DNA from: Ga0077527 sp964531455
GTDB lineage: Bacteria; Pseudomonadota; Gammaproteobacteria; Burkholderiales; SG8-41
NCBI GenBank assembly: GCA_964531455.1
Contig: CAZHFZ010000055.1
Span: 1 to 21,188, forward strand
Length of the DNA stretch: 21,188 bases
Direction of reading: 5' to 3'
Shown in pieces: positions 14,754 through 21,188 of this stretch. Every line of letters begins with the position of its first letter. Position 1 is the first letter of the stretch. The translations under genes were made by a program, and so were the position numbers. The notes beneath the pieces are model-generated. The model did not search any database and was not told the origin of the DNA. It was given only the letters and a program-made list of their open reading frames with translations.

Positions 14754-16264
14754 GAAAGAAACAAGCGATAGGCCGGGTTCCGTGTCTCATCGGCACAGGG
14801 ATAACCCACCTGCGCCAGAAAAGTCTTGAACTTGGCTTTGTCCGCCGGCGGCACTTCCATGCCAACCAGCACACGGCCGTAATCGGCGCCATGGTTGCGG
14901 TAATGGAACAGGCTGATGTTCCAGCCCCGGCTCATGCTGGTCAGGAAACGCATCAATGCACCCGGCTTCTCCGGAAACTCGAAGCGATACAGAATTTCAT
15001 TTTTCGCGCCCGGCGCATGGCCGCCGACCATATGCCGCACATGCAGCTTGGCGAGTTCGTTGTCGCTGAGATCCAGCGTCTGCAACCCGTTGCGACGCAG
15101 CGCCTTCACCAGTTGCCCGGTCTCCTGGCGGTTGCGCACCTGCACGCCTACAAACACCCGCGCCTTTTGCGGATCGTCAAAACGATAATTGAATTCGGTG
15201 ACATTGCGTGGACCAAGCAGTTCACAGAAGGTCTTGAAACTGCCGGGTTTCTCGGGAATGGTTACCGCAAGAATGGCTTCGCGATGTTCGCCGAGTTCGG
15301 CTTCTTCGGCGACAAAACGCAGCCGGTCGAAATTCATGTTGGCGCCGCAGGCTACCGCCACCAGCGTCGCATCGCGTACCCGCCGGCGTGCCGCCCAGGC
15401 CTTGGCTCCGGCAATGGCCAGCGCACCCGCCGGCTCGAGAATGGCGCGCGTATCTTCGAAGACGTCCTTGATGGCCGCGCACATCGCATCGGTATCGACG
15501 CGCACGATTTCATCGACCAGGGTGCGGCACAGGCGGAAAGTTTCCTTGCCCACCTGCTTCACCGCCACGCCATCGGCAAACAGGCCGACCTGGGCCAGTT
15601 TGACCCGGCGCCCGGCCTTGATCGACTGGTACATTGCATCCGAATCGGCCGGTTGCACGCCGATAACCTTGATGTCCGGCCGCAGACGCTTCACGTAAGC
15701 GGCAATTCCCGCAATCAGTCCGCCACCGCCGATTGCGACAAAAATCGCATCAATGGGCTCCGGATGCTGACGCAGGATTTCCATCGCGATCGTGCCCTGG
15801 CCGGCAATCACGTCCGGGTCGTCATAGGGATGTACGTACGTCAGTCCATGCCGTTTTTCCAGAATGCGCGCGTGATCCGCGGCTTCGGCATACGAATCAC
15901 CGTGCAGCACGACTTTTGCGCCACGCGAACGCACGGCGTTGACCTTGATGTCGGGCGTGGTCACCGGCATGACGATGGTTGCAGTGCAGCCGAGGCGCTG
16001 CGCCGCCAGCGCGACGCCCTGCGCATGGTTGCCGGCGGATGCTGCGATCACGCCGCGTGCCAGGGCATCCGGCTTGAGGTGCGCCATTTTGTTGTAGGCG
16101 CCGCGCAGCTTGAACGAAAACACCGGCTGCATGTCTTCGCGCTTGAGCAGTATGCGGTTGTGCGTACGCTTTGACAGATTAGGCGCCAGTTCCAGCGGCG
16201 TCTCGATCGCGACGTCATACACGCGGGCGTTGAGGATACGTTCCAGATAATCGGTTTTAGCCAT
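14750..16264 (-). CDS. ilvA: Threonine ammonia-lyase, biosynthetic
   Basis: A 504-residue PLP enzyme that converts threonine to 2-oxobutanoate, the first step of isoleucine synthesis. The PLP lysine is in FSFKLRGAYNKM (Lys52), the substrate loop is ASAGNHAQGVA, and the phosphate-binding glycines are in AIGGGGLIAGI. Two ACT-like regulatory repeats follow, one beginning AVTIPEKPGSFKTFCELLG and one around FEFPEKPGALMRFLTSMSRG, which identifies the long, isoleucine-regulated biosynthetic form rather than the short catabolic one. I chose the ATG at 16264 (MAKTDYL); the frame runs on to a TTG at 16306 but the extra 14 residues have no support. It diverges from rpiA across ~159 bases. Confidence 0.97.
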   Translation of the reverse strand: MAKTDYLERILNARVYDVAIETPLELAPNLSKRTHNRILLKREDMQPVFSFKLRGAYNKMAHLKPDALARGVIAASAGNHAQGVALAAQRLGCTATIVMPVTTPDIKVNAVRSRGAKVVLHGDSYAEAADHARILEKRHGLTYVHPYDDPDVIAGQGTIAMEILRQHPEPIDAIFVAIGGGGLIAGIAAYVKRLRPDIKVIGVQPADSDAMYQSIKAGRRVKLAQVGLFADGVAVKQVGKETFRLCRTLVDEIVRVDTDAMCAAIKDVFEDTRAILEPAGALAIAGAKAWAARRRVRDATLVAVACGANMNFDRLRFVAEEAELGEHREAILAVTIPEKPGSFKTFCELLGPRNVTEFNYRFDDPQKARVFVGVQVRNRQETGQLVKALRRNGLQTLDLSDNELAKLHVRHMVGGHAPGAKNEILYRFEFPEKPGALMRFLTSMSRGWNISLFHYRNHGADYGRVLVGMEVPPADKAKFKTFLAQVGYPCADETRNPAYRLFLS

Positions 16265-16423
16265 GCGGTTTAAGCCCTGATTTCCCAGCAGATTTTCACG
16301 ATTCAAAGGTTATCAGGAATGCCGTCTGCAAGCGATGCTCAAGGGTCAAATATGGGCGCAAAAAACAAGACCCCGCACCGATATGATGTATATTCGATTC
16401 GACAATTGCGCATGGAGCAGCAG
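16265..16423. promoter_or_regulatory. Divergent ilvA/rpiA control region
   Basis: This 159-base interval must hold the promoters of both genes. On the + strand TATGAT (16382-16387) and TATATT (16389-16394) are 5/6 matches to a -10 box, without convincing -35 partners. GGAG (16414-16417) lies 6 bases before the rpiA ATG at 16424. An in-frame ATG at 16319 would extend RpiA by 35 unlike residues and is not favoured. No clear operator palindrome was seen. Confidence 0.3.
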
Positions 16424-17104
16424 ATGAATCAGGAAGCACTGAAACAGGCGGCGGCAAAAGCGGCAGCCGCGCTGGTTCCAGAAGGCGCCATCGTTGGCGT
16501 AGGCACCGGCTCGACGGTGAATTTCTTCATCGACGAACTGGCGCTCATCAAAGGCCGCATTGAGGGCGCCGTTTCCAGTTCGGAAGCCAGCGCCCAGCGC
16601 ATGAAAGCGGCGGGCATTCCCGTTTTTGACCTTAACAGCGTGCGCGAGTTGCCGGTATACGTTGATGGCGCCGACGAAGTTACTCGCCACCTGATGATGA
16701 TCAAAGGTGGCGGGGGTGCGCTGACCCGCGAAAAAATCGTCGCAGCCGTAGCCCGGCAATTCATCTGCATCGCCGATGGCTCGAAGCTGGTCGATGTGCT
16801 TGGCCGTTTCCCGCTGCCGGTCGAAGTGATTCCGATGGCGCGCTCCTACGTTGCGCGTGAAATCGTCAAACTGGGCGGTCAGCCGGAATGGCGCAGCAAT
16901 TTCGTCACCGACAACGGCAACGTGATCCTGGATGTGCGCAATCTCACCATAATCGACCCGCCTGACCTGGAAACGCGACTGAATCAGATCACCGGCGTGG
17001 TCACCAACGGCCTGTTTGCCCGTCGTCCGGCGGATGTGCTTCTGCTCGCCGGAAAAAATGGCGTAGAAACCCTGCGGCCGGCAACCGCCACGAAACTGTC
17101 ATAA
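16424..17104 (+). CDS. rpiA: Ribose-5-phosphate isomerase A
   Basis: A 226-residue cytosolic isomerase interconverting ribose 5-phosphate and ribulose 5-phosphate in the non-oxidative pentose phosphate pathway. Motifs follow the E. coli enzyme closely: IVGVGTGSTVNFFID, EGAVSSSEAS, the catalytic YVDGADEV Asp pair, IKGGGGALTREKI with the catalytic Lys and Glu, FICIADGSKLVDVLG and LPVEVIPMARSYVARE. Length matches the 219-residue E. coli RpiA. The start at 16424 has GGAG six bases upstream and begins MNQEALKQAAAKAA. phoU follows 42 bases downstream with its own candidate promoter. Confidence 0.97.
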   Translation: MNQEALKQAAAKAAAALVPEGAIVGVGTGSTVNFFIDELALIKGRIEGAVSSSEASAQRMKAAGIPVFDLNSVRELPVYVDGADEVTRHLMMIKGGGGALTREKIVAAVARQFICIADGSKLVDVLGRFPLPVEVIPMARSYVAREIVKLGGQPEWRSNFVTDNGNVILDVRNLTIIDPPDLETRLNQITGVVTNGLFARRPADVLLLAGKNGVETLRPATATKLS

Positions 17105-17118
17105 TTTTGCGCTATAAA
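17085..17118 (+). promoter_or_regulatory. Candidate Pho box and -10 element before phoU
   Basis: CCGCCAC-GAAA-CTGTCAT (17085-17102) matches the 7-4-7 direct-repeat PhoB consensus at 11 of 14 positions, with the second half-site perfect. It ends exactly 10 bases before TATAAA (17113-17118; 5/6 of TATAAT), the geometry of Pho promoters, in which the box replaces the -35. It overlaps the end of rpiA. A 5-bp hairpin (GCGCT 17109-17113, AGCGC 17120-17124) overlaps the -10. Only one half-site is strong, so this is tentative. Confidence 0.4.
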
Positions 17119-17146
17119 GAGCGCTTTCCCTGCAGCGGAGACCCCC

Positions 17147-17848
17147 ATGCCTGAACATACCCTCAAGCAGTTCGACACCGAGTTGGAAGAAATCCGCTCG
17201 CGGGTGCTGCAGATGGGCGGCCTAGTCGAGCAGCAGATCGTGGGTGCGCTCGAAGCACTGACCAACGGCAATGTGGCGCTCGCCCGTGAAGTAATGGGAA
17301 ATGATCACATGGTCAATGCGCTGGAAGTCGCCATTGACGAAGATTGCAGCACGGTCATTGCCCGCCGCCAGCCGGCAGCCAAAGATCTGCGCATGATCAT
17401 GACCGTGGTAAAGACGATCACCGATCTTGAACGCATCGGCGACGAAGCCGCAAAAATTGCACGGATGACGCTTTCTCTCTACAGCAGCGACCGGCCTACC
17501 GTACCGCGCGCCGCTGAAATCCAGCATGTCGCCGACATCGCATTGGGCATGCTGCGTAATGCGCTGGATGCGTTCGCCCGGCTTGACCTCGCCGTTGCGG
17601 CAAAAGTGGTGCGCCAGGACGAACAGGTTGACTCCGAGTTCAAAGCCATCATGCGCCAGCTCATCACCTTCATGATGGAAGATCCGCGGACCATCTCGCA
17701 TGCACTCGACATCATGTTCATCGCGAAGTCGATCGAACGTATCGGTGATCACTCCAAGAACATGTCTGAATACGTGGTCTACCTGGTCAAGGGCAAAGAC
17801 GTGCGTCATACCAGCCTGGAGACGATCGAGCGCGAAGCGCTGGGTTGA
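17147..17848 (+). CDS. phoU: Phosphate-signalling protein PhoU
   Basis: A 233-residue cytosolic/peripheral helical protein that damps PhoR-PhoB signalling when phosphate is plentiful, by interacting with the Pst transporter and the PhoR kinase. It has two tandem three-helix PhoU repeats, each with the metal-binding E(D)xxxD signature: DLERIGDEAAKIA (~residues 93-105) and SIERIGDHSKNMSEYVVYLV (~198-217). RRQPAAKDLRMIM is another conserved block. GGAG lies 6 bases before the ATG. No pst or phoBR genes are in the window. It sits just before ppx, linking phosphate sensing with polyphosphate breakdown. Confidence 0.97.
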   Translation: MPEHTLKQFDTELEEIRSRVLQMGGLVEQQIVGALEALTNGNVALAREVMGNDHMVNALEVAIDEDCSTVIARRQPAAKDLRMIMTVVKTITDLERIGDEAAKIARMTLSLYSSDRPTVPRAAEIQHVADIALGMLRNALDAFARLDLAVAAKVVRQDEQVDSEFKAIMRQLITFMMEDPRTISHALDIMFIAKSIERIGDHSKNMSEYVVYLVKGKDVRHTSLETIEREALG

Positions 17849-17938
17849 GGACTCTGCGTGGTACACTCGTTCGCATCTGTCGAATCGGGTCAACCATGCT
17901 GAAAAACAAGACGGCAATCGGGCCGGGATCACACTGAA

Positions 17939-19321
17939 ATGGCGGAGCAATCCACCATTGCCGCAGTCGATCTCGGCTCCAATTCCTTTCATTGCCAGAT
18001 CGCCCGCGTCACCGGCGAACAGTTTTTCCCGCTTGACTCGCTGCGCGAGCCGGTACGCCTCGGCGCGGGACTGAGCAAGGACAAGAAACTCGACGACGAG
18101 TCCCAGGAACGCGCGCTGGCCTGCCTTGCCCGCTTTGGCGAACGGCTGCGCGGACTGGATCCACACGGCGTTCGTGCAGTCGGCACCAACACCTTGCGCG
18201 TTGCCAAGAACGGCAAACAATTCCTGCGCCGTGCACAAGCGGCTCTGGGTTTTCCGATCGAAGTGGTCGCAGGACGCGAAGAAGCACGGCTGATTTACCT
18301 CGGCGTCTCGCACAGCCTCCCGGCTTCACCAGACAAAAGACTGGTGGTGGATATCGGCGGCGGCTCTACTGAATGCATCATCGGAACCGGTTACAAGCCA
18401 CTGAAGCTGGAAAGCCTGTTCATGGGCTGCGTGTCATACAGCCTGCGCTTTTTCCGCGACGGCCGCATCACCAAGTCCGCNNNNNNNNNNNNNNNNNNNN
18501 NNNNNNNNNNNNNNNNNNNNNNNNNNNNNNNNNNNNNNNNNNNNNNNNNNNNNNNNNNNNNNNNNNNNNNNNNNNNNNNNCCTGACCGCCAGCCGGTACT
18601 GATCGGCGGCCTCGCCATACTTTATGCGGTTCTGGACGAGTTGAACATCGACATGATGACGCCGGCCTCCGGTGCGATGCGCCAGGGCATCCTCTACGAC
18701 ATGCTGGGACGCTTCCACAATCACGATATGCGTGATGTGACTGTGACGCAATTCATGCAGCGTTACCACGTTGACGCCCATCAGGCGCGGCGGGTCGGCG
18801 CCTTCGCAATAACGCTCTATGAAAAAATAGCCGGTGACGCCGCCAGTGAAGACGGCCCCCGGTTGCTGGGCTGGGCGGCCAAGCTTCATGAAATCGGCAT
18901 ACCCGTGGCTTACAGCGGCTATCACAAACACTCGGCCTACATCATCAGCAATGCCGACATGCCGGGTTTCTCGCGCGAAGAGCAGGAGCGGCTGGCAACT
19001 CTGGTATTGAGCCACCGGCGCTCGCTGAAAAAATCCTGGGAACTGCTGCAGGAGGACGACCGCGCGACCGTATTGGCACTGCGACTGGCTGCCGTATTGT
19101 GCCGGGCGCGGCGGGATACAAGTTTTCCGCCCCTCGAAGTCAAAAAGAACCAGGGGGCCCGCTTACGACTGGCTTTTGATCCCTCATGGCTGGAAGCCAA
19201 TCCATTGAGCGCAACGGCGTTGCGCGAAGAGATCGCGGAATGGACGCGCATCGGTTATGAAATCAGGGTTCCCGGGCTGGACGACATCGTGCTGGCACAG
19301 GAACCGGTGCTCGCTGACTGA
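17939..19321 (+). CDS. ppx: Exopolyphosphatase (Ppx/GppA family), interrupted by an assembly gap
   Basis: An ASKHA-fold phosphatase that releases phosphate from the ends of polyphosphate chains. The N-terminal half shows AAVDLGSNSFHCQIAR, VGTNTLRVAKN, EVVAGREEARLIYLGV and LVVDIGGGSTECIIG. After the gap come VLIGGLAILYAVLDEL, GAMRQGILYDM and the C-terminal HD-like helical region with LHEIGIPVAYSGYHKHSAYI. The 100 N at 18481-18580 occur after FFRDGRITKS. Alignment from memory with E. coli Ppx suggests ~79 residues (~240 bases) should lie there, so 100 is a placeholder length and the conserved SGT region is missing; the frame happens to agree on both sides. The ATG at 17939 has only a weak GGGA upstream. 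It follows phoU by 90 bases and converges on the PAP gene 15 bases later. Confidence 0.94.
   Translation: MAEQSTIAAVDLGSNSFHCQIARVTGEQFFPLDSLREPVRLGAGLSKDKKLDDESQERALACLARFGERLRGLDPHGVRAVGTNTLRVAKNGKQFLRRAQAALGFPIEVVAGREEARLIYLGVSHSLPASPDKRLVVDIGGGSTECIIGTGYKPLKLESLFMGCVSYSLRFFRDGRITKSXXXXXXXXXXXXXXXXXXXXXXXXXXXXXXXXXXPDRQPVLIGGLAILYAVLDELNIDMMTPASGAMRQGILYDMLGRFHNHDMRDVTVTQFMQRYHVDAHQARRVGAFAITLYEKIAGDAASEDGPRLLGWAAKLHEIGIPVAYSGYHKHSAYIISNADMPGFSREEQERLATLVLSHRRSLKKSWELLQEDDRATVLALRLAAVLCRARRDTSFPPLEVKKNQGARLRLAFDPSWLEANPLSATALREEIAEWTRIGYEIRVPGLDDIVLAQEPVLAD
18481..18580. other. Assembly gap (100 N) inside ppx
   Basis: Exactly 100 N, the customary placeholder for a scaffold gap of unknown size. 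By comparison with the Ppx family the real missing sequence is probably nearer 240 bases. Confidence 0.95.
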
Positions 19322-19336
19322 AGCCACCGGCCCTCG

Positions 19337-20731
19337 TCATTTGCTGCGGATTTTGACTGTCCCGGTCTTGTCTTTTTTCAGCTTGCCAATGCGTTCCAGC
19401 GCGCCCTCTACGGCAATGGCAAGTGTGCGCAACACCTTGAGCCGGGCGTAATACTTGTTATTGGCTTCCACCAGCGTCCAGGGCGCAAGATTGGTGGATG
19501 TGCGGTCGACCATGTCACAGACCGCCGTCTCGTATTCATCCCACTTCTTGCGGTTGCGCCAGTCTTCGGCGGTGATTTTGAAACGCTTGAACGCGACCTT
19601 CTCACGCGCCTTGAAGCGCCGGTACTGTTCTTCCTTGCTGGTCGCCAGCCAGAACTTGACCACCAGCACCTTGTGTTGCGCGAGCTGCTGCTCGAAATCA
19701 TTGATTTCGGAATACGCGCGCATCCAGTCGGCTTCCTTGCAGAAACCTTCGACACGCTCTACCAGCACGCGGCCGTACCAGGAACGGTCGAAAATCGCGA
19801 AACGGCCGCGGCGAGGTATGTGCCGCCAGAACCGCCACAGGTAAGGCTGCGCACGTTCTTCCTCGGTCGGCGCGGCGACCGATATCGTCTGGTAGGCACG
19901 GGCATCCAGCGCGCTGGTGATTCGACGGATGGCGCCGCCCTTGCCCGCCGCATCATTGCCTTCAAANNNNNNNNNNNNNNNNNNNNNNNNNNNNNNNNNN
20001 NNNNNNNNNNNNNNNNNNNNNNNNNNNNNNNNNNNNNNNNNNNNNNNNNNNNNNNNNNNNNNNNNNGTCAGACTGCGGTAACGCGCATCGGCCCCGGATA
20101 CAACAAGCCACGGCGCTTCAGCGGTGCTGGTCTTGCGCACGAACGGTTCGCAGACTGCGGCAAAGTCATTGTAGTGCTTGAACATGACCCAATCGCCCTT
20201 GGAAACGCGCCAGCTCGTCGCCGGATTCTTTTCCAGTTCATGCAGCCGCTTCTTCTGCTGCGGCCGTGACAGGTGAAACCAGAACTTCAGCAACAGCACG
20301 CCTTCATCGACCAGCATGCGTTCAAGCCTGAGAATCTCGCTGATTTCCTGGTCAAACTGGCCTTCGCTGCTTAAACCCATCACCCGTTTGACGATTGGCT
20401 GGGTATGCCAGGCGCCGAAAAACACGCCAACCTTGCCTTTGGGCGGCAACGCGCGCCAGTAACGCCAGACGCGCGGCCGTTCGTTTTCTTCGTCCGACGG
20501 CTCGGAAAATCCGCTGACCTCAATATGGCGGGGATCCATCCACTCGTTGAGCAGATTGACCATCTCACCTTTGCCTGCACCCTCTACACCGGCAATCAGG
20601 ATCAGCGTGGCAAATTTTCCGTTCTGCTTGAGATCGTATTGTGCATTGAGCAAAGCCTGCCTGAGCTTCGGCTCTTCACGCTTGTAGAGCGCCTTGTCGA
20701 TGCGATGGGAAAGACTGGCTGATTCAAACAT
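19337..20731 (-). CDS. pap: Polyphosphate:AMP phosphotransferase (two-domain PPK2), with an assembly gap
   Basis: A class II PPK2 protein that transfers phosphate from polyphosphate to AMP, giving ADP. Two PPK2 domains are in tandem. The first (~residues 1-220) has a P-loop LIAGVEGAGKGEMVNLLNEW and FFGAWHTQPIVKR, and lacks the DRSWY motif. The second, after the gap, has FEGNDAAGKGGAIRRI and the lid/Walker B region FDRSWYGRVLVERVE, so it is the likely catalytic half. The 100 N at 19967-20066 fall in the inter-domain linker and at the start of domain two. Known homologues are ~500 residues, so more than 33 residues are missing. AGGAG lies 5 bases before the ATG and overlaps the sixA stop codon, indicating translational coupling with sixA. 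Confidence 0.93.
   Translation of the reverse strand: MFESASLSHRIDKALYKREEPKLRQALLNAQYDLKQNGKFATLILIAGVEGAGKGEMVNLLNEWMDPRHIEVSGFSEPSDEENERPRVWRYWRALPPKGKVGVFFGAWHTQPIVKRVMGLSSEGQFDQEISEILRLERMLVDEGVLLLKFWFHLSRPQQKKRLHELEKNPATSWRVSKGDWVMFKHYNDFAAVCEPFVRKTSTAEAPWLVVSGADARYRSLXXXXXXXXXXXXXXXXXXXXXXXXXXXXXXXXXXFEGNDAAGKGGAIRRITSALDARAYQTISVAAPTEEERAQPYLWRFWRHIPRRGRFAIFDRSWYGRVLVERVEGFCKEADWMRAYSEINDFEQQLAQHKVLVVKFWLATSKEEQYRRFKAREKVAFKRFKITAEDWRNRKKWDEYETAVCDMVDRTSTNLAPWTLVEANNKYYARLKVLRTLAIAVEGALERIGKLKKDKTGTVKIRSK
19967..20066. other. Assembly gap (100 N) inside the polyphosphate:AMP phosphotransferase gene
   Basis: Exactly 100 N of placeholder sequence between ...DARYRSL and FEGNDAAGKGG on the minus strand. 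The true length is unknown and probably larger, given the usual size of the linker between the two PPK2 domains. Confidence 0.95.
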
Positions 20732-20739
20732 GGAAGCTC

Positions 20740-21183
20740 CTACAAAATGCCTGGCGCCAGCACTGCGCGCACCGTGATACCGCCATCATCATCCTTTGAA
20801 ATCCACCAGATGGCGCCTTTTTTTACATTCCAGGGCTGTACGGCGCCCGTCAAAGCCAATGCAGCCGCAGCCCCCAATGTCGGCTGATGGCCAACCACGA
20901 CAACCGCGCCACTACCATCCGGCCAGCCTGCTGCCTTGAGCAGGCCCTGCGGATTCGCCGCGGTGGACACCGCCGGTTCAATGACAAAATCGACGGCAAG
21001 TTCAGCCGCTGTTTCGCAAGTGCGTACCGCAGGACTGGAAATCACGCGCCAGCCTTCCGGCAAATGACGATTGAGCCAGTCAGCCATTTTCCGCGCCTGT
21101 TTCCGGCCTTTAGGCGTCAGGCGCCGTTCCGCATCAGGAATACGGTCTTCCGCATCAGCATGCCGCCACAGAATCAGATCCAT
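20740..21183 (-). CDS. sixA: Phosphohistidine phosphatase SixA
   Basis: A 147-residue protein of the histidine phosphatase (RHG) branch typical of SixA, which in E. coli removes phosphate from histidine-containing phosphotransfer domains. The phospho-accepting His is in LILWRHADAE (Arg7-His8, with Ala in place of the usual Gly), followed by RRLTPKGRKQARKMADWL, ISSPAVRTCETA and the second catalytic His in VVVVGHQPTLG (His98). The family is single-domain and ~150-160 residues, so this is near full length. The ATG at 21183 is five bases from the window edge, so its ribosome binding site cannot be seen. The stop overlaps the Shine-Dalgarno of the PAP gene, suggesting a sixA-pap transcript. Confidence 0.92.
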   Translation of the reverse strand: MDLILWRHADAEDRIPDAERRLTPKGRKQARKMADWLNRHLPEGWRVISSPAVRTCETAAELAVDFVIEPAVSTAANPQGLLKAAGWPDGSGAVVVVGHQPTLGAAAALALTGAVQPWNVKKGAIWWISKDDDGGITVRAVLAPGIL

Positions 21184-21188
21184 GCCCA

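Noticed and set aside
14891..16174. A 427-codon open frame on the + strand opposite ilvA
   Set aside because: Long antisense frames are common across GC-rich genes. The translation has no recognisable domain and ilvA on the other strand is certain.
16265..16306. Extension of ilvA to a TTG at 16306
   Set aside because: The 14 extra residues have no family match, and an ATG start (MAKTDYL) at 16264 fits the IlvA N-terminus.
17896..17937. A 13-codon ORF directly before ppx, as a possible leader peptide
   Set aside because: Its stop is one base from the ppx ATG, which could allow coupling, but there is no ribosome binding site, repeated regulatory codon or attenuator hairpin to support it.
18434..19015. 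A minus-strand frame crossing the N gap in ppx, and a similar + strand frame at 19673-20269 crossing the gap in pap
   Set aside because: Both are antisense shadows that appear longer only because the N run contains no stops.

Overview
The window is a stretch of GC-rich bacterial chromosome carrying core metabolism genes. Gene content and order point to a betaproteobacterium (Burkholderiales, Rhodocyclales or Nitrosomonadales grade). The indicators are ahcY-metF, an orphan Bug/TctC-type periplasmic binding protein, ttcA beside a PTR1-like pteridine reductase with a divergent MidA/NDUFAF7-type methyltransferase, slt next to an NDUFA9-like gene and cca, and phoU-ppx. Two runs of exactly 100 N (18481-18580 and 19967-20066) show that this is a draft scaffold, possibly from a metagenome. 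No tRNA, rRNA, CRISPR array, insertion sequence or phage structural gene was seen.

Layout. Positions 1-1419 hold the end of ahcY and all of metF (methyl cycle, + strand). Positions 1510-2742 hold a magnesium transporter gene, mgtE, interrupted by an in-frame amber stop. A symmetrical terminator at 2760-2787 separates it from a convergent class V aminotransferase (2805-4325, -), whose reading frame is fused to an N-terminal Cro/YdaS-like helix-turn-helix and which has a second ribosome binding site and start inside. An AT-rich divergent promoter region with a perfect FNR/ANR-type palindrome (4451-4464) lies between it and a Bug-type solute receptor (4549-5520, +). Then come ttcA and a pteridine reductase (-), with a PF02636 methyltransferase diverging (+).

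Positions 8684-14656 look like one six-gene minus-strand operon: slt, NDUFA9-like SDR, CbiM-like membrane protein, cca, yfcG-type glutathione transferase, and an exported intradiol dioxygenase-like protein. Its candidate promoter overlaps the end of ilvA (14750-16264, -). rpiA (16424-17104, +) diverges from ilvA. It is followed by phoU and ppx (+), and by convergent polyphosphate:AMP phosphotransferase and sixA (-). This right end is a phosphate/polyphosphate neighbourhood, and both assembly gaps fall inside its genes.

Most of the window is ordinary housekeeping. The points most worth checking are the HTH-aminotransferase fusion with an internal start, the amber codon in mgtE, the FNR-like operator, a candidate Pho box before phoU, and a CCA-adding enzyme without its HD motif. 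I did not find a convincing new multi-gene system.
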